Source of the DNA: Bacillus sp. FJAT-27245
GTDB taxonomy: Bacteria; Bacillota; Bacilli; Bacillales; Cytobacillaceae
Reading direction: 5' to 3'
Assembly (NCBI RefSeq): GCF_001273955.1
Contig: NZ_LIGI01000001.1
Span: forward strand, 2,375,032-2,437,785
DNA length: 62,754 nt
This document shows positions 1-6,483 of the stretch, one piece after another; positions within the stretch are counted from its first letter, which is position 1, and each line of letters starts with the position of its first letter. A program made the position numbers and the translations under genes. The notes below the pieces were generated by a model. It was not told the DNA's origin, searched no databases, and saw nothing but the letters and a program-made list of their open reading frames with translations.

Positions 1-1742
1 CCTGACCCGCCGAATTCCCTTGCATCGCTGTTAAGAATCTCCCTGTATCGCTCAGGCGCAGGGACGCCAATCCGGTAGCCGCTGTACGCCTGCCACGTGA
101 AATTGCAAACTATGACGAGGAAATCATCTTCTTTGAATCCTCTCCGTACAAATGAAAACACGGACTGATGGTGATTGTTCGGGTCGATCCATTCAAAGCC
201 CTCAGGGGACGAATCCAGCTGATATAGCGGCTTTGACCTTTTATAAAGCTTGTTCAATTCCTTTACAAAGAGATTCAGCTTGGCATGCATTTCATACTCA
301 TTGAGATGCCAGTCAATTTCTTCCTTATCCTTCCACTCGGAAAACTGGCCGAGCTCCGTTCCCATGAACGTCAGCTTTTTGCCGGGATGGCCGACCTGGT
401 AGCCAAGGAGCAGCCGTAGCTGGGCAAACTTTTGCCAATAATCCCCCGGCATCTTATCAAGAAGGGACTTTTTCCCATGGACAACTTCATCATGGGAAAA
501 TGGGAGGACGAAATGTTCGGTAAAAGCATACATGAGCGAAAAAGTCATTTTATTATGATGGTGCCGCCTCTGGTAAGGATCCGTTTCCATATAATTCAGA
601 ATATCGTTCATCCAGCCCATATTCCATTTGTATGTAAACCCCAGTCCCCCACCTGCTGGCGGCTTCGTTACATTCGGCCAATCGGTGGAGTCTTCGGCTA
701 TCATGAGGATGTTTGGGCAATACGCTGCCACAGCCGTATTCAGCTTCTTGAGAAAGGCAAGCCCATTTTGATTAACCACTTTTTCTGAATTAGGCCAGTA
801 GATGATATTTGCGACCGCATCAACCCGAAAGCCATCGATGTGGTACGTTTCAAGCCAGAAAAGCGCGCTTGAAACAAGAAAACTGTTAACCTCCGTTTTC
901 CCGAGGTCAAAATTGGCTGTTCCCCAAACAGTGTTTTCCCTGTCATTCTCCGTTTTGTATTCATACGCATATCCGCCATCAAAACAATAAAGCCCATGGG
1001 CATCCTTGCAAAAATGGCCAGGGACCCAGTCAAGTATTACGCCGATTCCGTTCTGGTGGCATTGATCTACGAAGTACATAAAATCATGTGGTGTCCCATA
1101 TCTGCTCGTCACCGAAAAGTAGCCTGTCGTCTGGTACCCCCAAGATGCATCGAGTGGATGTTCCGTCAATGGCAGGAGTTCAATATGGGTATAGCCGTGC
1201 TCAAGCACATATGGCACGAGCTGATCGGCCGCTTCCCGGTAGGTCAGGAACGAACCATCCTCCGCCTTTTTCCAGGAACCAAGATGAACCTCGTAAATGG
1301 CTGTGGGCTCCTCATAGGGAACTTTTTTCGCCCGTTTTCTCATCCACGCCCGATCATTCCATTTGTAGCCATCAAGCGGTTGGACAATGGAAGCGGTATT
1401 GGGCCTTAGCTCCGAAAAAAAAGCAAACGGATCGGCCTTCAGCTTCTTTTCCCCGGAAGCGGTGATAATTTCGTATTTGTACAGTGCACCGGTCATGTCC
1501 CGGTCGGCGAAAAACACCCAGACGCCTTCCCTATTTACTTTCTCAAAGGAGAAGCCTTCGCCGTCCCAGCCATTGAAATCGCCCGTGAGCCTTACTTCAG
1601 CGGCATGTGGAGCCCAGACACAGAAACGGGTATATGTCTTCCCGCCTTCGTTTATGACATGGGCACCGAATAATTCATGGCTTTTATAGAGCGCCCCCTC
1701 ATGAAACAAATGAAGCTGAAACTCAGTTGGATGATAAACCAT
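1..1742 (-). CDS. glgB: 1,4-alpha-glucan branching enzyme, 3' end cut by window
   Basis: Glycogen branching enzyme (GH13): cuts alpha-1,4-glucan chains and re-attaches them through alpha-1,6 bonds. The 580 visible residues start with a CBM48-like domain (about 25-115, [10 protein letters not shown] and GDFNGWD) and continue into the TIM barrel with the GH13 motifs GFRVDAV (nucleophile Asp near 308), MIAEDST (acid/base Glu near 350) and [10 protein letters not shown]. The ATG at 1742 follows an AGGTGA box at 8 nt. The C-terminus lies beyond base 1, so completeness cannot be judged. In Bacillus glgB opens the glgBCDAP operon; the next genes would lie outside this window. Confidence 0.97.
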   Translation of the reverse strand, partial: MVYHPTEFQLHLFHEGALYKSHELFGAHVINEGGKTYTRFCVWAPHAAEVRLTGDFNGWDGEGFSFEKVNREGVWVFFADRDMTGALYKYEIITASGEKKLKADPFAFFSELRPNTASIVQPLDGYKWNDRAWMRKRAKKVPYEEPTAIYEVHLGSWKKAEDGSFLTYREAADQLVPYVLEHGYTHIELLPLTEHPLDASWGYQTTGYFSVTSRYGTPHDFMYFVDQCHQNGIGVILDWVPGHFCKDAHGLYCFDGGYAYEYKTENDRENTVWGTANFDLGKTEVNSFLVSSALFWLETYHIDGFRVDAVANIIYWPNSEKVVNQNGLAFLKKLNTAVAAYCPNILMIAEDSTDWPNVTKPPAGGGLGFTYKWNMGWMNDILNYMETDPYQRRHHHNKMTFSLMYAFTEHFVLPFSHDEVVHGKKSLLDKMPGDYWQKFAQLRLLLGYQVGHPGKKLTFMGTELGQFSEWKDKEEIDWHLNEYEMHAKLNLFVKELNKLYKRSKPLYQLDSSPEGFEWIDPNNHHQSVFSFVRRGFKEDDFLVIVCNFTWQAYSGYRIGVPAPERYREILNSDAREFGGS

Positions 1743-2130
1743 CCTTGTCACCTGCCTATCTTCAGTAATATTCTAGTTTCCTAAAAAATAACTGCATAAA
1801 CATGCTATATTTTGGTTTCGACGCCAACTGCGTAAAAACCTTTAAAAAAGCTGATTCATTAGAGATGACGGAATTTTTTGGAGAGTGGAATGAGGGGAAA
1901 CAATGCCCTTTTGTAATATGGTGGCCGACGGTACAATCCTTATTTATAAAAATTACCCCACATATCTTTTTTAACGGAAAAATCCATTTAAAGAAAGGAA
2001 AACGGTTTGGTATTGGCGTGAGAGGAATTTGCCGCTGTCTCCAAAGGAACATTTTTGAGAACGGATAATGGTGAAAACAGGTGGATTCCGCCCAAAAAAG
2101 GCTCCTCTATTTTCTTTTTCCCTTTTTTCG
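1743..2130. other. intergenic region, no convincing gene
   Basis: About 390 bases between the divergent-looking glgB start and the toxin/antisense locus. Open frames of 88 and 96 codons exist on opposite strands over the same bases, but neither has a ribosome binding site or recognisable protein character. The glgB promoter should lie in the 1790-1840 part; I cannot fix its hexamers. Confidence 0.5.
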
Positions 2131-2138
2131 GGTATAAT
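2110..2138 (+). promoter_or_regulatory. putative promoter of antisense RNA
   Basis: A consensus -10 box TATAAT lies at 2133-2138. The -35 position (2110-2115, TTTTCT) is weak. It points toward the region antisense to the toxin mRNA 3' end and would start transcription near 2145. Inference from hexamers only. Confidence 0.45.
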
Positions 2139-2144
2139 GAACTA

Positions 2145-2282
2145 TGATGAAGCAATTAAAAAAGGCCTGCGCATGTTGCAGCATGCACAGGCCCTTAACC
2201 GACGGTTCCCGGTAGTGGAATCGGGAATAAAGCGTCAACCCGCCCAGTATGCTTGCCGGCTCAAGGGTGGGTTATTTTTTTT
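2145..2282 (+). ncRNA. putative antisense antitoxin RNA of the holin-like toxin
   Basis: A predicted RNA of about 135 nt starting after the TATAAT at 2133-2138 and ending at a plus-strand terminator. The terminator has arms AACCCGCCC and GGGTGGGTT followed by a run of T (2273-2282). That terminator lies over the last codons of the toxin gene, so this RNA would be complementary to the toxin mRNA 3' part including its terminator hairpin. The overlapping-3'-end geometry resembles Bacillus type I systems such as txpA/ratA and bsrG/SR4. The existence of the transcript is inference. Confidence 0.5.
2157..2195 (-). terminator. Rho-independent terminator of toxin mRNA
   Basis: The 12-bp arms GGCCTGTGCATG and CATGCGCAGGCC (minus strand, plus positions 2164-2193) are followed by TTTTTT. 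It sits 77 bases after the toxin stop codon, a typical long 3' UTR for a type I toxin mRNA. Confidence 0.8.
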
Positions 2283-2355
2283 GGTTCACCGACAGTACGG
2301 CTACAATAAGGCTGGCAAACGAAATCGCGAGCATGAGGGCCTGGAAAACTGTCAT
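2272..2355 (-). CDS. holin-like type I toxin, 27 aa
   Basis: A tiny hydrophobic peptide starting MTVFQALMLAISFASLIV and ending VNQKK. It has one transmembrane helix (about residues 5-23) with a short lysine tail, the signature of the putative holin-like toxin family (Hol_Tox) of Firmicutes. These peptides are thought to insert into the cytoplasmic membrane and depolarise it when antisense control fails. The ATG at 2355 is preceded by a near-perfect AAGGGGGTGAT Shine-Dalgarno at 7 nt. A strong terminator follows, and an opposing promoter and terminator suggest an antisense RNA antitoxin. The family is a recognition from sequence pattern; toxicity is not shown here. Confidence 0.8.
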   Translation of the reverse strand: MTVFQALMLAISFASLIVAVLSVNQKK

Positions 2356-2439
2356 TCGGCATCACCCCCTTTCGCGGGGAGTGTTCGTGCCCAGCTCTTT
2401 AAAATCATAACAAATTGTAACATTTGTCATGGATTCGAA

Positions 2440-2693
2440 GTAAGGACAATTCGTCCAACCCTCCGCTGGTCTAGGGTTTAGCCTTCTTTCAAACACCTAT
2501 GTCTTACGGTCTCGTAATGAGCACCCCATAGGGCAGGAGTTACCTGGGCTACCTTTATTCTTCTACGGCCATCTTCCATTGGAATTTACGCATTCTAATG
2601 AATGTCCGTACTAAAACAAAGGCTTACATATTCGTCTTGATTTTGAAGAAAGTTTCTGATAACTGTTTACCCACCCTTAAAGAACCGCCGATT
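2440..2693 (-). ncRNA. candidate structured RNA or long toxin leader, family unknown
   Basis: This stretch has no credible open frame on either strand but many nested complementary segments, read on the minus strand: AAAGG/CCTTT (2552-2556 with 2618-2622), CCGTA/TACGG (2564-2568 with 2606-2610) enclosing two hairpins (2591-2604 and 2574-2584), an imperfect stem 2496-2532 with inner GGTCTC/GAGCACC, AACCCT/AGGGTT (2457-2478) and GGAC/GTCC (2444-2456). AGCCTT near 2619-2624 could alternatively pair with AAGGCT near 2480-2485. A TATAAT (2700-2705) precedes it and the toxin gene follows. I could not match it to 6S, T-box, RNase P, SRP or common riboswitch consensus. Confidence 0.45.
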
Positions 2694-2699
2694 AGCTTA

Positions 2700-2728
2700 A
2701 TTATAGCATATCTTCCTATTATTTACGA
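2700..2728 (-). promoter_or_regulatory. putative promoter for structured RNA/toxin transcript
   Basis: Minus-strand TATAAT at 2700-2705 with TCGTAA 17 nt upstream (2723-2728, a partial TTGACA match), directly after the helicase stop codon. Transcription would begin near 2693. Confidence 0.5.
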
Positions 2729-2758
2729 ACATAAGTTCGCTATTTTAGTCCTGTTTCG

Positions 2759-5356
2759 TCAAAATTTTCCCTTTTGCCTCCAACCTCGCCTTGAATGGCT
2801 TTTTCTCTTCTTTTGGCCCGAATGGCATACATCACATATCGGGAACTGAAATCCCGCGGGCAAAACTTTTCCGCAATTGCGGCATTTTTTCCCCTGGCTT
2901 TTCGCAACATCCTTTAACTCTTCATGGACACTGTTGCTTACCTGCTCACGCATGCGCTCCCAATAAACTGCCTCCGTCCTTCTGCCAAGTTTATACAGAA
3001 ACAGGAGATGGAGGCCAATCGCCTTATACGTCAATTCCATTTCCTCAAGGCTTCTTTTCTTGATTGGCGGCTCGGGCAATTCCTGTCCCTCTGCGATTGC
3101 CATCATTGTCTCAAGCCACTGTTCCGTAAGCTGGGGCTCTTTCGCCGAAAAAGGGAGATGCAGGAATCCGTACAGCTCCATCATCGGAAAACGTCGCTCG
3201 ATCAACGTGCCTTCGATCAGTTCATACCTGTTCCGCTCTTCTGCCAGTTCGGCTTTTTTTGTTCCTGGCGGGCTTTCGAATTTGTCCCACAAATTGAAAA
3301 AATCACCCAGGCTTCGGCTGTGTTTTTGGAAGCGCTCAAAAATTGCGCTCGTAGGAGCGATTGCAAAAACCTTCACGGGCTCATCCTTACCCTCGAGAAG
3401 CCTCTTCATCCTTTGAACATCCGATACAAACGCTACCCTTCCAATATTGTAAAGTCCCTTTCGCCCGGCCCTTCCCGCAATTTGCTTGAGTTCCTGCGAG
3501 GTCAGGGTCCGCCTGGACGTACCATCAAATTTTTCATTTTCCAGGAATACAATCCTTCTGATGGGCAAATTCAGGCCCATTCCGATTGCATCTGTTGAAA
3601 CGACTATCTCGGTATGCCCTGATAGGAAAAGCTGCATTTGCTTTTTTCTCGTTTCCGGGGGCATGCTTCCGTAAATCATGCTGACTTTGTGGCCGTTCCC
3701 CTGGAGAATCGCAGCCGTGGCCAGCACCTGTTTCCTGGAAAAACAGACGAGCGCGTCGCCTTTCCGGGCTTTTTTAAGGGAAAATTCCTGTTCTTCCACC
3801 TGAAGCGGTATTTCCCTCCGATATTCCTTTAATTCGTACTCGGCGTTGCCAAGAAGTTTTATTACCATATTTTTTATATTTATGCTTCCGATAATATGGA
3901 CCTCTTTCGCATTCGCCTTTGTTATGGCCTTGTACCAGGAAAAGCCCCGGTCCGTGTCCGCGACCATTTGGGCTTCATCGATGACCGCCACTTCATAATA
4001 GTCCTTTTCATGGAACATTTCGACCGTGCACGAAAAGTGGGCGGCCATTGGCTCCAGTTTTTCTTCCTCGCCGGTTTTTAGCGAGCATGTCACCCCATCG
4101 GAGTTCAGCCTGTCATATACCTCAAGCGCCAGGAGCCTTAGAGGGGCGAGATAGATTCCGCTTTCCGCTTTTTTCATCGCTTCAAGGGCGTGATGGGTTT
4201 TGCCGGTATTCGTCTCCCCAATATGAAGGACGTATTTCACATTTCGTTCAACTGAAGGCCTGTATTCACTCCCGAATACTTCGTCAATCATTCGCTGTTC
4301 TTCCGCTGCCTTCCGTTCCGCTTCCGCTATTTCCTTCGCGAGTCGTTCCTCCGCCCTGGCCATATCGGATTCATAAAGGGCCTTATGCGTTTCAGCGTCG
4401 AATGGAATGGCCGCGAGCCTTAACAAATCCTCAAGATATTCACCGGAAATCCGTTCCAAAAATTCTTCTGCCAGCTGCTCCGCCATATCGGAAATGAGTA
4501 TGGCTAAATTGCTTTCATCGCCTTCCTCTAGTTCTTGGGATAAATACTCGTTATAAGCGCCCTCCGGCAACTTTTCCGAGACAAGCCGCGCAGCATTCCC
4601 GAGGACAAGAGCAGTAAGTTTGCGTTCGTACTTAAAGTAATACGTTTCATATTCAAAAAACATCCTGCCCCGGTAAAACGTTTTATGAATCTCCCCTGTC
4701 AGTTCTTCAAAAAACTCACCTGTCCTTAGGTAATCTTCCGGGTCGAAACGGCCTTGGCCAAGAAGCTTTTCTTCAAGTGCGAACGTATCGATTTTTTTAT
4801 AACGGGTTCCAGTGTCAAAGTCTGCTTTCAGTTTGCGTGCCATTTCGTACCGGGTGTATAAATACAGGAGCCATTCGTTATCAAGGAGGATCCGTTCGGC
4901 AGCTTCGCTCATTGAATGGAGAAGGTGGGCCCGTTCCTCCATTTTCCTTTCGGCTTCCTTAGCGTTCCTGAAACGTTCCCTGGCCTCCTTGAATAATTCT
5001 TCCCACATTCCGGGTTTTGCGTCCACTTCCGCGCGGAGCCATTCAGAAGGGTTGAAAGGGCAAAACTGCCTCATTTCATTCCTGAACACGCTGTTAATCA
5101 ATTTCCGGTTGACCCCGTCCGTCTCGATTCCATTTTGTTCAAGAAACTCCTTTTTCCCCATTTTCGACACGCCGTTTGTCACCTTGTTCAACCAGACATT
5201 CAACCAAAGCTGTTCAATATACTGGCTCCTATCTGCCAAATAGTGCTCTAGGGCTGGAATCGTTTCCAGAGGCTCCATATACTTCGAGACATCTTCAATT
5301 ATTTTGTGCTTTGTATTCTTTACCGCCCCGGAGTGCGCGGCTTTTATTTCATCCAT
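2759..5356 (-). CDS. SUV3-like DEAD/DEAH-box RNA helicase with C-terminal zinc ribbon
   Basis: A superfamily 2 helicase of 865 aa, probably cytoplasmic and acting on RNA. Residues 1-370 are a charged helical extension of unknown function. The helicase core follows: Walker A GETNTGKT near 380, VIDEAQ as motif II, STDAIGMGLNL, and QIAGRAGRKG as motif VI. This set is typical of the Suv3 branch. The C-terminus carries CRNCGKVLPAG...CDVC, a four-cysteine zinc ribbon, followed by a basic tail. The ATG at 5356 is preceded by AAAGGAG; a TTG one codon earlier is the alternative. Suv3 proteins work with RNA exonucleases in mitochondria; the bacterial role is unknown to me. Confidence 0.88.
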   Translation of the reverse strand: MDEIKAAHSGAVKNTKHKIIEDVSKYMEPLETIPALEHYLADRSQYIEQLWLNVWLNKVTNGVSKMGKKEFLEQNGIETDGVNRKLINSVFRNEMRQFCPFNPSEWLRAEVDAKPGMWEELFKEARERFRNAKEAERKMEERAHLLHSMSEAAERILLDNEWLLYLYTRYEMARKLKADFDTGTRYKKIDTFALEEKLLGQGRFDPEDYLRTGEFFEELTGEIHKTFYRGRMFFEYETYYFKYERKLTALVLGNAARLVSEKLPEGAYNEYLSQELEEGDESNLAILISDMAEQLAEEFLERISGEYLEDLLRLAAIPFDAETHKALYESDMARAEERLAKEIAEAERKAAEEQRMIDEVFGSEYRPSVERNVKYVLHIGETNTGKTHHALEAMKKAESGIYLAPLRLLALEVYDRLNSDGVTCSLKTGEEEKLEPMAAHFSCTVEMFHEKDYYEVAVIDEAQMVADTDRGFSWYKAITKANAKEVHIIGSINIKNMVIKLLGNAEYELKEYRREIPLQVEEQEFSLKKARKGDALVCFSRKQVLATAAILQGNGHKVSMIYGSMPPETRKKQMQLFLSGHTEIVVSTDAIGMGLNLPIRRIVFLENEKFDGTSRRTLTSQELKQIAGRAGRKGLYNIGRVAFVSDVQRMKRLLEGKDEPVKVFAIAPTSAIFERFQKHSRSLGDFFNLWDKFESPPGTKKAELAEERNRYELIEGTLIERRFPMMELYGFLHLPFSAKEPQLTEQWLETMMAIAEGQELPEPPIKKRSLEEMELTYKAIGLHLLFLYKLGRRTEAVYWERMREQVSNSVHEELKDVAKSQGKKCRNCGKVLPAGFQFPICDVCHSGQKKRKSHSRRGWRQKGKF

Positions 5357-5423
5357 CAATACTTCTCCTTTTCATTCACTGAACCTTCTTTATTATTATT
5401 TCCCTATTCAGATACTACTATAT

Positions 5424-5456
5424 AAAAGGGAACCAATCATAACGATTGGTTCCCCG
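5424..5456. terminator. bidirectional-type terminator hairpin
   Basis: Perfect 11-bp arms GGGAACCAATC and GATTGGTTCCC (5428-5454). On the minus strand it lies between the terC stop and the helicase start and ends in a run CCCTTTTAT, so it should terminate the terC message. Confidence 0.75.
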
Positions 5457-5468
5457 ATATGAGCAATT

Positions 5469-6149
5469 TTAAGCGGCTCCATTTGTCGGCTTATGCTGTT
5501 TGCTCTTGATGGCTCTGCCGATTAAAACGACAGCGGCAACAATGAGAAGCTCAAAGCCATATTTCACGAAAGGATTTGCAAAATATCCCTTCAAAAATGG
5601 CTCACTCACAATCATTTTTGAAGCTGTCCAGCCAAGGACGGCGGCGCCAATTGTAATGATGATTGGATATCTGTCGACCCATTTCAATATAAGCGTGCTT
5701 CCCCAAACAACGATAGGCACCGAGATAAGAAGGCCAAGGATGACAAGTACGAAATTTCCGTGTGCAGCTCCCGCGACCGCAAGGACATTGTCCAGCCCCA
5801 TTAGCGCGTCGGCAATGATAATAGTCCTGATGGCCGCCCAAAAGCTACCTCCCGCTTTCACATCATGCCCTTTATCTTCAACCAATAGCTTGATTGCGAT
5901 CCAAATGAGCAAAACTCCGCCGACAAGCAAAAGGCCAGGGATTTTTAAAAGCCATACGACGATGATTGTTGCGAGCGCGCGAATGACAATGGCCCCTGCG
6001 GTTCCCCATAGAATGACCTTTTTTTGTTGGTTTTTGGGCAGGTTCCTTGCGGCAAGGCCGATTACGATTGCATTGTCACCTGCCAGCACCAAGTCGATCA
6101 TGACGATCGCCATCAATGCCGTTAAAAATTCCATTGAGAAAAATTCCAT
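5469..6149 (-). CDS. TerC-family membrane protein, probable manganese exporter
   Basis: A polytopic membrane protein of 226 aa with about seven hydrophobic helices. It carries the TerC-family acidic intramembrane motifs, DLVLAGDNAIVIG near residue 20 and DALMGLDNVLAVAG near 115. Bacillus relatives (YceF, YkoY, YjbE) take part in Mn2+ efflux or metalation of exported enzymes. The function is supported here by the yybP-ykoY Mn2+ riboswitch directly upstream. The ATG at 6149 has a GGAGGAAAC box. It is a single-gene unit bounded by a terminator at 5424-5456. Confidence 0.92.
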   Translation of the reverse strand: MEFFSMEFLTALMAIVMIDLVLAGDNAIVIGLAARNLPKNQQKKVILWGTAGAIVIRALATIIVVWLLKIPGLLLVGGVLLIWIAIKLLVEDKGHDVKAGGSFWAAIRTIIIADALMGLDNVLAVAGAAHGNFVLVILGLLISVPIVVWGSTLILKWVDRYPIIITIGAAVLGWTASKMIVSEPFLKGYFANPFVKYGFELLIVAAVVLIGRAIKSKQHKPTNGAA

Positions 6150-6254
6150 TTTTTTGTTTCCTCCTTCATTGACTCCTGCAGCAGGTTTGTTTTAGTCTGC
6201 CCATCCCGGCCGCCTTTGATTAGGTACAGCCGGGCAGTATGGGCGCCTATACAA

Positions 6255-6290
6255 GAAAGAGCCCCTGCCGAATGGCAAGGGCCCTTTTTG
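6255..6290 (-). terminator. second leader hairpin upstream of terC
   Basis: Minus-strand arms AAGGGCCCTTGCC and GGCAGGGGCTCTT with a 4-nt loop, followed by TCTTGT. It lies between the riboswitch terminator and the gene and could be a back-up terminator or processing structure. Confidence 0.55.
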
Positions 6291-6296
6291 GACAGA

Positions 6297-6415
6297 AAAG
6301 ACCCTTACCCTCGACAGGTAAAGGTCTTGCTAACAACATGGCTGCTGCCAACAAAGCCGGAGGCAGTGCCCCGAATTGACGACTTTGCTGTAAAAGCTAC
6401 TCCCCTTTATGCTTA
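6297..6415 (-). promoter_or_regulatory. yybP-ykoY manganese riboswitch with terminator
   Basis: Read on the minus strand, the leader begins AAAGGGGAGTAGC (about 6410-6398), contains GTCGTCAATTCGGGG and ends GCAAGACCTTTACC, the conserved ends of the yybP-ykoY aptamer. The 3' aptamer strand AGACCTTTACC is also one arm of a hairpin with GGGTAAGGGTCT followed by TTTT (6297-6326). Terminator and aptamer closing stem are therefore mutually exclusive. Known members sense Mn2+ and switch exporter genes on, which fits the downstream TerC protein. Confidence 0.9.
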
Positions 6416-6483
6416 TCCTATAAGATAGGAAAATCATAAACTATTTTTCACTAAATATCAAGCCTTAGCGGATTTACGTTTTG

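Noticed and set aside
1802-2068. An 88-codon plus-strand frame in the gap upstream of glgB
   Set aside because: No ribosome site, unusual composition and a competing frame on the other strand; probably chance.
2440-2693. Identification of the structured region as 6S RNA, T-box, RNase P RNA or SRP RNA
   Set aside because: None of their diagnostic sequences (such as the T-box GGTGGNACC or RNase P GAGGAAAGTCC) could be found, so I leave the family open.
5500-6195. Long plus-strand open frame (231 codons) antisense to the TerC gene
   Set aside because: It mirrors the codon pattern of terC, lacks a ribosome site and has no protein-like features.
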